Shown one piece after another: positions 44,613-52,821 of a DNA stretch of 64,000 nucleotides. The notes beneath the pieces were generated by a model. That model saw nothing but the letters and a program-made list of their open reading frames with translations. It was not told where the DNA came from and did no database searches. Each line of letters opens with the position of its first letter. Within the stretch, counting starts at the first letter, position 1. This DNA is from JAPOXR01 sp965214695 (lineage in GTDB: Bacteria; Pseudomonadota; Alphaproteobacteria; Rhodobacterales; Rhodobacteraceae). The translations under genes and the position numbers were made by a program. The DNA lies in NCBI GenBank assembly GCA_965214695.1, contig OZ243967.1, positions 2,232,001-2,296,000 of the forward strand, read 5' to 3'.

Positions 44613-44701
44613 CGCCAGCCCGTGCGCGGGAGGAGCAGGTTGCTGATCCGATATGCCGAACTCGGACAGCGACCGCCAGCCCGTGCGCGGGAGGAGCAGG
44701 T
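44613..44701. repeat. 28-bp direct repeat, two copies
   Basis: A 28-base sequence at 44613-44640 recurs exactly at 44674-44701, a 61-base period. Its core is GTGCGCGGGAGGAGCAGG and it encodes PARAREEQV in the frame of the broken gene. It contains a ribosome-site-like GGAGGAGCAGG, the second copy of which precedes an ATG at 44703. Confidence 0.8.
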
Positions 44702-45007
44702 GATGCGATCGCTGGCCCGGATTGTCGCCGGCGAGGGTGATGTGGTGCTGGCCGAGGCTACCCTCCCGCTAAGGCAACTGGGCTGGCCGAGCTGGTCCTG
44801 GGCTATCTGGATGACCCGGAGGGCCACCTGGAGGCGCTGATCGGCAAGGCGTTGGGCGCGCCGGCATCAGGCGAGGAGGCGGCCAGCTTCTATGTCGACC
44901 CGATCCAGGCCAGTTGGCGGGCGCCCTGGCATATGGACGCCCGCAAGCTGCGGCTGGAGACCCCGCTGCATTTGATGGCGCTGCGGCGCCGGGACGCTGG
45001 GCCGTGA
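44622..45007 (+). pseudogene. Broken gene upstream of the DUF6036 protein
   Basis: One frame reads RPPARAREEQVMRSLARIVA then GEGDVVLAEA up to about 44758, then coding character moves to another frame: GLAELVLGYLDDPEGHLEAL and SFYVDPIQASWRAPWHMDAR, ending at a TGA that overlaps the GTG start of the next gene (GTGA at 45004-45007). The switch implies a frameshift near 44760. The family is not recognised. The close coupling suggests it was the partner of the DUF6036 gene. Confidence 0.45.
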
Positions 45008-45666
45008 CCTCCCGCCTGCCGGCGGAACTGCTCGCCCATCTGCAGGCGCTGGCAGACCGGCTGGGGCCACTGGCCGAGCCGCTCCAGGCATGGCTGGCCG
45101 GCGGCTGGGCCGTGCATTACCACACGGCACACCGGATGTCGGGCAGCCTCGACATCAGGTGGTCGCACAAGGTGCCGATTCCTCGTGATTTGCATATTTT
45201 CGGGATCAGCGATCCCGGCCGACAAGCCGGCCGGTTTGTCGTCGTCATGGATGGCAGTCTCACCGATGTCCTGGGCTCGGCGCCCCCGGAATGGGAAGCC
45301 AGATCACGGGAAATCGCCCGTTTCGGCGACATGATCCTGCACGTGATCGATCCCGTGGATCTGGCGGTCTCGAAACTGGCGCGCCTCAGCGAGCGGGATG
45401 CCGGCGACATCCGTGAACTGGCCAGCGCCGGGCTGGTCGAGCTGGAGCTCTTCCGAGCCCGCGCCGAGGAGGCGCTGGACATATATTTCGGGGATGTGAC
45501 CTTTCTGCGCGACAATCTGCGGGACTCCATCGAGATCGTGGCAGAAGCCAGCCCGCGCTGGATGCACCGAACGAACGCCCAGGCCGCTCCCGCGGCGGCC
45601 AAACCTGCGCCGCCGAGCAGGCCCCGGCGGAAGCCGCGGGATGATGACCCGTCACCGGGCATGTGA
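45004..45666 (+). CDS. DUF6036-like nucleotidyltransferase-fold protein
   Basis: About 220 residues from a GTG at 45004 that overlaps the upstream stop. The N-terminal part WLAGGWAVHYHTAHRMSGSLDIRWS resembles the GG...R-x-S-x-D-I nucleotidyltransferase pattern of DUF6036 proteins, and VIDPVDLAVSKLARLSERDAGDIREL is the family's helical segment. The tail is low-complexity (Ala/Pro/Arg rich). DUF6036 proteins often sit in toxin-antitoxin-like contexts; activity is unknown. Moderately confident on family, low on function. Confidence 0.6.
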   Translation: MTSRLPAELLAHLQALADRLGPLAEPLQAWLAGGWAVHYHTAHRMSGSLDIRWSHKVPIPRDLHIFGISDPGRQAGRFVVVMDGSLTDVLGSAPPEWEARSREIARFGDMILHVIDPVDLAVSKLARLSERDAGDIRELASAGLVELELFRARAEEALDIYFGDVTFLRDNLRDSIEIVAEASPRWMHRTNAQAAPAAAKPAPPSRPRRKPRDDDPSPGM

Positions 45667-46011
45667 GGCCATGGTGGTGATCGACCGGAAATTTGATCAT
45701 GTCGGCTTTCCTCATGCCCATGCCTCCTCGTTTCGATTGTTGATCGATGAGGAAGTATCGGGAGAGACCGGGCCTTCAAATGCGGCCGGAATTGCCGTCA
45801 AATTTGATCGGATTCTTGGTCAAGTCCGACCGGATTTTGCATTCCGGAGCGGACACCGCCAGATATCCTTCCTCGGCTTGCCATACGCCCGCTCCCGGTC
45901 ATACTTGCCCCGCCCCTGCGTGGTGCAGGCACGGACCCATCCGGCCACCTTGTACACCGCCCCGGTGAAGCGCGGGATTTCTTTGAGCCGCTCCATCAGC
46001 ACCGGACACGG
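45667..46011. other. Region between the DUF6036 gene and the IS21 relic
   Basis: Minus-strand frame 45820-46122 is open but only its first third resembles a transposase. No other gene is supported in these 345 bases. Confidence 0.35.
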
Positions 46012-46122
46012 CTTGTGAACCGTATTGCGCGAGATGCCGAACTCCCGGGCAATCGCACGGATCGACTTCTTGTCGCCAAGATGTTTCCTGCGAATCTTTG
46101 CAATTGTCTCCACACCCAGCAT
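46012..46122 (-). pseudogene. IS21-family IstA transposase fragment (N-terminus)
   Basis: The frame starts MLGVETIAKIRRKHLGDKKS and continues IRAIAREFGISRNTVHK, the N-terminal helix-turn-helix region of IstA transposases. The similarity stops after about 37 residues and the DDE domain is absent. It marks an old insertion near the betaine transporter. Confidence 0.65.
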
Positions 46123-46499
46123 TCTCTGATTCTCCCGCAGACCGTAAAACGGTCGCGAGAATGAAGGATTTGCTTCCGGGAAGGTGGGTCAATCTTGGAC
46201 GCTCAACACCCGTGGTCGGCCCTTTCATGTGGAGGCCGTTTGGCCGTGGGAATTCCAACTCTCACGGCACGCGCTGGCGGAATTGGCGGGATAGGCAAGC
46301 CGGTCGTTGGTGCTTTCGCCTATAATTCCCGTTTTTTTCGCATGAAGAACACTCTATCATCAATTTGTCGATGATGGGGCCGGATGCTCCGCATGACAGC
46401 TGGAGCGACAGATCTTCTGCCATGGAGAAACCGTCGCACATGAAATCGCGATGATGCGGGAGGCGCAGTGTCGCTATTGAATCGATCAAGGGACAAGAC
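46123..46499. promoter_or_regulatory. Upstream region of proX with a -10-like box
   Basis: No gene is seen. A consensus TATAAT occurs at 46321-46326, but no -35 box is recognisable at 16-18 bases before it. The region includes flanking DNA of the IS21 relic, then the AAGGGA ribosome site before the ATG at 46500. Confidence 0.3.
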
Positions 46500-47456
46500 A
46501 TGAAGACTCAAAAATTGCGAACGGCCCTGGGCGCAGCGTTGCTGTCGGCCAGCGCGATGTCGGCCCAGGCTGCAGATATCGTAATCGGTGTTCCCAACTG
46601 GCCGTCAGTGGCGGCGACTGCGAGCATTCTCAAGGTGGTCCTCGAGGAAAATCTCGGGCTTGAGGTTGAACTCCAGAACGGCACCAATCCGATCATTTTC
46701 GAGGCCATGGACACGGGCAGCATGCATGTGCACCCGGAAGTCTGGTTGCCCAACCAGGTCAACCTGAACCAAAAATACGTGCAGGAGAAGGAAACGGTCA
46801 GGATGAATCCCAACGGGGTGCCATCCGTCCAGGGAATGTGCGTGACCGCGGCAACGGCCGAGCGCACCGGCATTTCCCATATTTCCGACTTGGCAGATCC
46901 GGACATGGCCAGTCACTTCGACACCAATGGCGACGGAATGGGCGAAGTCTGGATCGGCGCCGCCGGTTGGGCCTCGACCAACTTCGAGAAGATTCGGGCA
47001 AAGAGCTACGGGTATGACGAGACCATGGAGTTGCTGGAGATGGACGAAACGCTGGCCATGGCCGGCGTCGACGCCGCGGTCGCCAAGGATGAGGACCACG
47101 TCTTCTACTGCTACACGCCGAACCACGTCTTTGCCCTGCATGACCTGGTGATCCTGGAAGAGCCCCCATATGACGCGTCCATGGTGACTGTCATCCAGCC
47201 AACCGACGATCCGGATTGGCTGGAGAAATCCGAACATCCGGTCGCCTGGGATCTCGCCTACCTGCATGTCCATTACGCGACATCGCTCGAGGAGACCCAT
47301 CCGGAAGCAGCTGAACTGCTTGGCAATGTCAATCTGACCACCGATCTGGTCTCCGGCATGACCTACGCCATCGTGGTGGAGAAGGCCGACGCAAACGAAT
47401 TTGCGGCGCAGTGGGTGCAGGACAATGCCGAGCTCGTGGACTCCTGGCTGAAATAG
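46500..47456 (+). CDS. proX: Glycine-betaine/proline-type ABC substrate-binding protein
   Basis: A 318-residue OpuAC/ProX-type binding protein. A signal peptide ends near residue 25 (MSAQAADIVIG). Aromatic and polar residues expected around the quaternary-amine pocket occur in NWPSVAATA, EVWLPNQVN and IGAAGWAST, and a late YCYTPNHVF segment fits. It should deliver betaine or a related compound to ProVW. The gene is followed by strong inverted repeats, so it is transcribed apart from proV and proW, which lie beyond an opposite-strand enzyme gene. Confidence 0.9.
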   Translation: MKTQKLRTALGAALLSASAMSAQAADIVIGVPNWPSVAATASILKVVLEENLGLEVELQNGTNPIIFEAMDTGSMHVHPEVWLPNQVNLNQKYVQEKETVRMNPNGVPSVQGMCVTAATAERTGISHISDLADPDMASHFDTNGDGMGEVWIGAAGWASTNFEKIRAKSYGYDETMELLEMDETLAMAGVDAAVAKDEDHVFYCYTPNHVFALHDLVILEEPPYDASMVTVIQPTDDPDWLEKSEHPVAWDLAYLHVHYATSLEETHPEAAELLGNVNLTTDLVSGMTYAIVVEKADANEFAAQWVQDNAELVDSWLK

Positions 47457-47504
47457 GAACGATGAGCCTCGCCGTCGCCCGCAGGGCTGCGGGGAGGTAC
47501 CGGA

Positions 47505-47538
47505 GGCGAATGCCGCGTCATGCGGCCCGGCATTCGCC
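47505..47538. terminator. Stem-loop after proX
   Basis: Arms GGCGAATGCCG (47505-47515) and CGGCATTCGCC (47528-47538), 11 perfect pairs with a 12-base loop. It lies between convergent genes and can act in both directions; there is no T-run. Confidence 0.55.
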
Positions 47539-47552
47539 GAAGGTCAGGAAGT

Positions 47553-47576
47553 GGAACGGGCGGTACCGCCCGTTCC
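47553..47576. terminator. 24-bp perfect palindrome between convergent genes
   Basis: Bases 47553-47576 are a perfect palindrome centred on GGTACC (arms GGAACGGGCGGT). It ends 9 bases before the stop codon of the convergent enzyme gene and probably forms part of a bidirectional terminator. Confidence 0.5.
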
Positions 47577-47584
47577 GGGTTGCC

Positions 47585-48478
47585 TCAGGCGTCATCCCGG
47601 CACAATGCCTGGCACAGGCAGTGGACGCCGCCGCCGCCCAGCGTGAACATCGACATGTCGGGATCGAATACCTCGAATCCCATGGCCCGCATGCGGGCAT
47701 TCAGAGTCTTCGAGCCGCGCATCGACAACACGCGGTCATTGCCGAGCGACACCAGGTTGACGCCGAGATTCCTTGCCTCGGCATAACCGACCTCGATGAA
47801 CTCGAAACCACGGCCGCGCAGGAGCGCCACCACCCAATCCTCCATCGCCTCGACGCAGGCTACGAGCAGCTTTGGCGCCAACGGCACCACCAGTCCGTCC
47901 ATATGAACGAATTCCCGGGAGATCGGCACCACCGCCGCCTCCCATCCTTCGCTCGCCACCATGGCCGCCACCTGTTCGGAACCGGCCTTCTCGGAGCGCT
48001 CGCCGCAATGGCCGATCAGGACGAAACCGGGCTCCAGGATGTTGAAGTCGCCACCCTCGAAATGTCCGGCGGTCGCATAGTTCCAGATCGGGATGTCGTT
48101 CCCTTGGTAGAAGCGGATGGCAGTGACGTAATCGGCGCGCCGGCTCTTCAGCTGCATGTGGCAAATGAGGGCGCCCCAGGGCGTCATCGCGCTTGAATCG
48201 CGGGCAAAGAAATTGCGGTGGAGAACCGCGTCGGAGTCGAGATAGTGGCACCTGACACCATTGGACTCGTAGATCGACACCATCTCGGCGTGTTGCGACA
48301 TCGCCGTTTGCAGGTTGAACTCGACGCCGGTTTGCGCCTGGTTGTTCAGGGTGCGCATCGTGATCGGGCCGGCATCAATCCAGCGATAATGTTCGGGGAT
48401 ACCGAGGAGCACGTCCCTGAGCGGTCCGTAATCATTGTTGATTCCCCATTGGCGCGGTTCGGCACAGGCAGTGTCCAT
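47585..48478 (-). CDS. Amidinotransferase/dimethylargininase-family protein
   Basis: A 297-residue guanidine-modifying enzyme fold. The substrate-binding segment GHFEGGDFNIL lies near residue 138, the catalytic His is in REFVHMDGLVVPL near 195, and the nucleophilic Cys is in GGGGVHCLCQAL near 285. These fit dimethylarginine dimethylaminohydrolase and arginine deiminase-like members, which act on guanidino groups. The ATG at 48476-48478 is used. It lies between proX and proV in the opposite direction, so the transporter may carry its substrate or the gene may have inserted there; both are inference. Confidence 0.8.
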   Translation of the reverse strand: MDTACAEPRQWGINNDYGPLRDVLLGIPEHYRWIDAGPITMRTLNNQAQTGVEFNLQTAMSQHAEMVSIYESNGVRCHYLDSDAVLHRNFFARDSSAMTPWGALICHMQLKSRRADYVTAIRFYQGNDIPIWNYATAGHFEGGDFNILEPGFVLIGHCGERSEKAGSEQVAAMVASEGWEAAVVPISREFVHMDGLVVPLAPKLLVACVEAMEDWVVALLRGRGFEFIEVGYAEARNLGVNLVSLGNDRVLSMRGSKTLNARMRAMGFEVFDPDMSMFTLGGGGVHCLCQALCRDDA

Positions 48479-48597
48479 GGCATCAGGTCTCGCAGTTTGA
48501 CGCATTCGAGCGGCACCATATCACCGGCAATACCCGCTCCAAAGCACGAATTCGGACGCGGCAGCAAACAGGATCAGGCAGAAAGGAGCATGGAGAA

Positions 48598-49644
48598 TTG
48601 ACTGAACCCGTCATCAGGTTTGAGGGTGTATGGAAAATATTCGGCACCCGGGTCGACGAGGCCATGTCGGCCATCACCAATGAAGGTCTTGACAAGCCGG
48701 AGGTGCTGGAGAGGTTCGGATGCGTGGTCGGCATCGCCGATTGCTCCTTCGAGGTGTTCCGTGGCGAAATCTTCTGTGTCATGGGATTGTCGGGATCCGG
48801 CAAATCGACCATGGTGCGCCATGTCAACCGGCTGATCGAGCCGACCGCCGGCGTCATCGAGGTGCTGGGCCGCGACGTGTTGGCGCTTGGCGGCAACGAG
48901 TTGCGGGAGTTGCGGGCCACGCAGATCGGCATGGTGTTCCAGCACATGGCGCTGTTTCCGCACCGGACGGTTCGCGACAATGTCGCGTTTCCGCTCCAGG
49001 TCCAGGGCGAGCCCAAATCGAGACGCTGGGAAGAGTCGCAGCGTTGCCTGAGCCTGGTCAATCTCGACGGCTACGAGGACCGCTTCCCGAGCGAATTGTC
49101 GGGCGGAATGCAGCAGCGGGTCGGGCTGGCCCGGGCATTGGCCTCGGACCCGGAAGTGCTGCTGATGGATGAGCCGTTTTCGGCCCTCGATCCGCTGATC
49201 CGGCGCCAGTTGCAGGAGCAGTTCCTGGAATTGTCGGCGGAGTTGAACAAGACCACTGTCTTCATCACCCATGACCTCGACGAGGCGATCCGCATCGGCA
49301 GCAGGATTGCCATCATGAAGGATGGCAGGATCGTGCAAATCGGCACACCGGAAGAGATCGTCACCAACCCGGTAGACGAATACGTGCGGGATTTCGTCGA
49401 GGGAATATCCACGCTCAAGCTTCTCTTCGCACATTCGATCATGGAGCCCATCGACAGTTTCCGGCCAGGCCCGGGCGAGGATCTCGGCCAGGCCCCGAGA
49501 GCATCGCATGATGTCGATCTGGACAAGCTGATCGACATCTCGATCAATTCTCAACAGCCCATCGTGATCACTGACGGTGAGAAGGAGGTTGGCGTAGTCA
49601 GCAAGGCAACGCTTCTCAAGGGAATCAAGGGTGGTGACAAATGA
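48598..49644 (+). CDS. proV: Glycine-betaine/proline ABC transporter ATP-binding protein
   Basis: A 348-residue ATPase of the ProV/OpuAA type. It has Walker A GLSGSGKST near residue 63, signature ELSGGMQQRVGLARA near 165 and Walker B VLLMDEPFSALD near 185. The C-terminal 70 residues form a short CBS-like region. The start is a TTG at 48598, 9 bases after AAAGGAG; an ATG at 48590 opens only a three-codon frame, so TTG is favoured. The proW start overlaps its stop by 4 bases. Confidence 0.92.
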   Translation: MTEPVIRFEGVWKIFGTRVDEAMSAITNEGLDKPEVLERFGCVVGIADCSFEVFRGEIFCVMGLSGSGKSTMVRHVNRLIEPTAGVIEVLGRDVLALGGNELRELRATQIGMVFQHMALFPHRTVRDNVAFPLQVQGEPKSRRWEESQRCLSLVNLDGYEDRFPSELSGGMQQRVGLARALASDPEVLLMDEPFSALDPLIRRQLQEQFLELSAELNKTTVFITHDLDEAIRIGSRIAIMKDGRIVQIGTPEEIVTNPVDEYVRDFVEGISTLKLLFAHSIMEPIDSFRPGPGEDLGQAPRASHDVDLDKLIDISINSQQPIVITDGEKEVGVVSKATLLKGIKGGDK

Positions 49645-51200
49645 CGCAGAACACCGACACCGCGACACAATCCGGCGACACGGGCGCGACAATCGCGCAA
49701 TTTGCCGGCAGCAATCACGGCTACTACGCCCGTGAATTCGAGAAAATTGAAGCTGCAACCCGGTTTCCGTGGTCATGGAACATGGCGGTTGCCGCGGCTG
49801 GGCCATTCTGGGGCGCCGCACGCGGCTTGTGGGGATATTTCTGGACATTCCTGATCCTCGAAGTGCTGGCCCTGGTGCAGATCGGCAGGGGCTGGTGGGG
49901 CGATCTTGGCGCCGACAAGCTGGCGAGGCTGGAGACGCTCACCGAAAAGAAGAACGAATTTCTCACCAAGTATGAGGCGGCCAAGCTTGCCGGCGACCCC
50001 GATGCGGCGTCACTGCTGAAGCGGGCCGACAATCTGGACAAGGTTGCCGAGCGTGTGGCTGCCGAGGCGGCGCTTGCGGCGCAAGGTGCGACGACGATTC
50101 TCCTGACCGGCATCTCCCTGATGGTCGGCCTGCGGGTGCTGCAGGGTTTTTACGGCAATCTGGCTTACGAAAAACAGTATCTCAAATGGCGAGCCGACCC
50201 GGCCGGCACCGCCTCCGGCCTCAACTGGACCAGGGCGGGACTCGGAGCCCTGCTGTGGCTGGCGATCGTGCCGCTCACCCTCTACCGGTTCACGATCGGC
50301 CGCATTGACCCGGCTCTCGAGCCTTATGTGCTGGGCTTCCCGGTGGACAAGAGTCGGTTCTACTCGCCGATATCCACCTGGCTCGATGGCGGCTTCGACT
50401 GGCTCTCGGTAGCCGGCGCCGGTGCCTTCGATGGCATTGTCAATGCCATCACCGTGGTGCTGAACGGTCTTGAAACGGTGTTTGTCGACACGCCCTGGCC
50501 GGTGGTGATGATCGTGATCATTGTCGTTGCCTGGCGGCTGGCCGGGCCGCGGGTGGCGGTGTTCACCTGCGCCGCCCTGGCTTATCTTGGCCTGTTCGGG
50601 CTGTGGGAGACCAGCATGATCACGGTCTCGCTGCTCGGTGCCGCCGCGTTCCTGTGCATCCTGCTGGGAATTCCGCTCGGGATCTGGTTTGGCAAGAACC
50701 AGCGAGCCTACAACGCCGCATTGCCGGTGCTCGACTTCATGCAGACCATGCCTGCCTTCGTCTACCTGATCCCGATCATCGCCTTCTTCGGTACCGGCAA
50801 ACCGCCGGGGGTGTTGGCAACGCTGATATTCGGCATGCCGCCGGTGATCCGTCTGACCGCGCTCGGGATCCGCGGCGTTCCGGAGAACACCAAGGAGGCG
50901 GCAATCGCCTTCGGCTGCACCCGATGGACCCTGCTTCGGGACATCGAGGTTCCGTTGGCCATGCCGTCAATCATGACCGGGGTCAACCAGACCATCCTGA
51001 TGTGCCTGTCGATGGTGGTCATCGCATCGCTTATCGGCGCCAAGGGGCTCGGCCAGGATGTGCTTGTCGCCCTGCAATACGCCGCCAAGGGCCAGGGGAT
51101 GCTGGCCGGCCTTGCCATCCTGTTCTGCGCCATGGTCATCGACCGCATTGTCCAGGGGCATTACCGGCGCTCCTCGGCACATACCCGGCGGGGCCGGTAA
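49641..51200 (+). CDS. proW: Glycine-betaine/proline ABC permease with long N-terminal extension
   Basis: A 519-residue permease. The ProW core is C-terminal (about 280-505: GAAAFLCILLGIPLGIWFGK, the EAA-like loop KEAAIAFGCTRWTLLRDIEV, IGAKGLGQDVL). About 270 extra residues precede it: a DUF2628-like start (FPWSWNMAVAAAGPFWGAAR) with one or two helices, a charged helix near 93-130 that could be a coiled coil, and further membrane segments. Normal ProW proteins are about 280-350 residues. The extension may contact the membrane or regulate gating; its role is unknown. Confidence 0.88.
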   Translation: MTQNTDTATQSGDTGATIAQFAGSNHGYYAREFEKIEAATRFPWSWNMAVAAAGPFWGAARGLWGYFWTFLILEVLALVQIGRGWWGDLGADKLARLETLTEKKNEFLTKYEAAKLAGDPDAASLLKRADNLDKVAERVAAEAALAAQGATTILLTGISLMVGLRVLQGFYGNLAYEKQYLKWRADPAGTASGLNWTRAGLGALLWLAIVPLTLYRFTIGRIDPALEPYVLGFPVDKSRFYSPISTWLDGGFDWLSVAGAGAFDGIVNAITVVLNGLETVFVDTPWPVVMIVIIVVAWRLAGPRVAVFTCAALAYLGLFGLWETSMITVSLLGAAAFLCILLGIPLGIWFGKNQRAYNAALPVLDFMQTMPAFVYLIPIIAFFGTGKPPGVLATLIFGMPPVIRLTALGIRGVPENTKEAAIAFGCTRWTLLRDIEVPLAMPSIMTGVNQTILMCLSMVVIASLIGAKGLGQDVLVALQYAAKGQGMLAGLAILFCAMVIDRIVQGHYRRSSAHTRRGR

Positions 51201-51401
51201 GGGGACAATCCGGCAGGAATGCCGGAAGGCGTCCACCACGGTGCCACCGGCAGCAATGGCCGGGGTCGGCAGGTAATCGGTCGCCGGCCGCCAGTTGGTG
51301 GTCAGTCCCGGCAGGCGGGGAATGCTGTTCACCAGCACGGTCAATCGCATGGTCGCCAAGGGTCGGGCCCGGAAGACGGGGAAGGCTGGCCAATGGCGGC
51401 G

Positions 51402-51857
51402 TCAATGGCGGGGGCCGTCACCATCGACATCATGGGCCTGGCCCTCGATGATGACATGTTCGGGGTCGGGCCGACCGCGTTGCTGGTACTCGGCGAAGGT
51501 GCCGGCATTGGAAATGATCGCGGCCCTGCCAATGCTGATCACCAGGTCGCGGATGCGGGGAAACAGCAGGGCAAAGCCGATGGCGTCGGTGAAGAATCCG
51601 GGCGTGAGCAGCAGCAGGGCCGACACGAAGATCATGACCCCGTGCAACAGGGGAATCGCCGGGTCTCGCCCTTGGGCGACCGATTGGTGAATCTCCACGA
51701 AGACCCGCAGACCCTGCGTCCGCAACAGTGCCGTGCCGATAATCGCCGTTACCACCACGATCAGCAGCGTTGGCCACAATCCGACCACGTCACCGATCAT
51801 GATGAACAGGCCGATTTCGACCAGCGGAACGACGAGCAGGAGGAGCAGGAGGCGCAT
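51402..51857 (-). CDS. fxsA: FxsA family membrane protein
   Basis: A 151-residue inner-membrane protein. Two hydrophobic hairpins (RLLLLLLVVPLVEIGLFIMI and LLIVVVTAIIGTALLRTQGL), a PLLHGVMIFVSALLLLTPGF segment and a hydrophilic tail are typical of FxsA, whose E. coli member affects exclusion of phage T7. It is divergent from the Tim44-domain gene, an arrangement common in alphaproteobacteria. Confidence 0.9.
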   Translation of the reverse strand: MRLLLLLLVVPLVEIGLFIMIGDVVGLWPTLLIVVVTAIIGTALLRTQGLRVFVEIHQSVAQGRDPAIPLLHGVMIFVSALLLLTPGFFTDAIGFALLFPRIRDLVISIGRAAIISNAGTFAEYQQRGRPDPEHVIIEGQAHDVDGDGPRH

Positions 51858-51967
51858 TCATCTGACTTTCGGCTTATGGTTGCCTGCACAGGTGGACAGG
51901 CAGGATTCTTTTCCCTACATAGGACTTCCGGTCACGCATTTTAAGGTGGCCCGAAAAGGGACAGGTG

Positions 51968-52627
51968 ATGGGTAACTCCTTACTGCAGTTGATTGCGCTG
52001 GCGGCGGTTGCCATTTACCTGATCTTCAGGCTCCGCAATACGCTGGGCTCGAGGGACGGCTACGAAAAACCGAATGCTCCACAATCGCGCTCGCCGGGAC
52101 CGATGCCCCGCCACGCGGAACCGGAAGATGCGGTCATCGACTTCGAAATCTCGCAATTTGCCGATGCCGGCTCGCCCACCGCAAAGGCGCTGGCCGCCAT
52201 GAAGGAATCGGAGCCCAGCTTCAGCGTCGAGGAATTCGTCAACGGCGCCCGCGGCGCCTACGAGATGATCCTGATCGGCTTTGCCAAGGGAGAGATCGAG
52301 GATCTCCAGCCGTTCCTGGCGACGGAGGTCTACAATTCGTTCGAACAGACCATCGAGGCACGCGCAAGCGAGGGTCACAACTACCAGGCCAGCTTCGTCG
52401 GATTGCGGGAGACCAAGCTGGTATCTGCCGAGTTCGACCACTCGACCTCGCGGGCAGAAATCGGAATGGAATTTGTCGGGGAGGTCACTTCCTGGGTTAC
52501 CGATTCTGACGACGAGGTGATCGAAGGTGATCCCGAAACCGTCAGGCGTCAGCGCGACAGCTGGATTTTTGCCCGACACATGGGAAGCAACGACCCGAAC
52601 TGGGAGCTCGTTGCCACCGGCGAATAA
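51968..52627 (+). CDS. Tim44/TimA domain inner-membrane protein
   Basis: A 219-residue protein with one N-terminal membrane anchor (LLQLIALAAVAIYLIFRL) and a C-terminal Tim44-like domain from about residue 85 (FSVEEFVNGARGAYEMILIG, WIFARHMGSNDPNWELVATG). Alphaproteobacterial Tim44-like proteins are relatives of the mitochondrial import factor and may help membrane protein assembly. An ATG at 51968 behind GGACAGG is used; a GTG one codon upstream is possible. Divergent from fxsA. Confidence 0.9.
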   Translation: MGNSLLQLIALAAVAIYLIFRLRNTLGSRDGYEKPNAPQSRSPGPMPRHAEPEDAVIDFEISQFADAGSPTAKALAAMKESEPSFSVEEFVNGARGAYEMILIGFAKGEIEDLQPFLATEVYNSFEQTIEARASEGHNYQASFVGLRETKLVSAEFDHSTSRAEIGMEFVGEVTSWVTDSDDEVIEGDPETVRRQRDSWIFARHMGSNDPNWELVATGE

Positions 52628-52647
52628 GCCGCGACCGGCCTCGAATT

Positions 52648-52810
52648 GGAGGTGTCTCCGGCGATTTGCAGGTCTTCGGACAGTTGCACGGTCCGGCCCG
52701 TCCGTTCTGGGACGGAGCCTTCGGAATTTGGCAAGTCGTCGGGCAGCAATCCGTTCGGGACTGTCCGTCCCCGTAGGGAGCCCCAGGCAATTGGCAGATC
52801 TTTGATACCG
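52648..52810. repeat. Degenerate tandem repeat between Tim44-domain and Smr genes
   Basis: Three imperfect units starting with GGAG at 52648, 52714 and 52777 (periods 66 and 63 bases) share the pattern GGAG...CGG...TTTG/ATTGGCA...TCTTCGG/TCGTCGGGCAG. They match poorly enough to be old. No gene is supported in this 194-base gap. Confidence 0.5.
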
Positions 52811-52821
52811 GGTGAGGCGCG

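Noticed and set aside
44613..44701. Two 28-base repeats considered as a CRISPR array
   Set aside because: Only two copies with one 33-base spacer, lying within coding-like sequence, and no cas genes nearby.
50967..51359. A 130-codon minus-strand frame between proW and fxsA
   Set aside because: It is antisense to the end of proW and has no recognised domain; a SecB-like identity was considered but no SecB motif is present.
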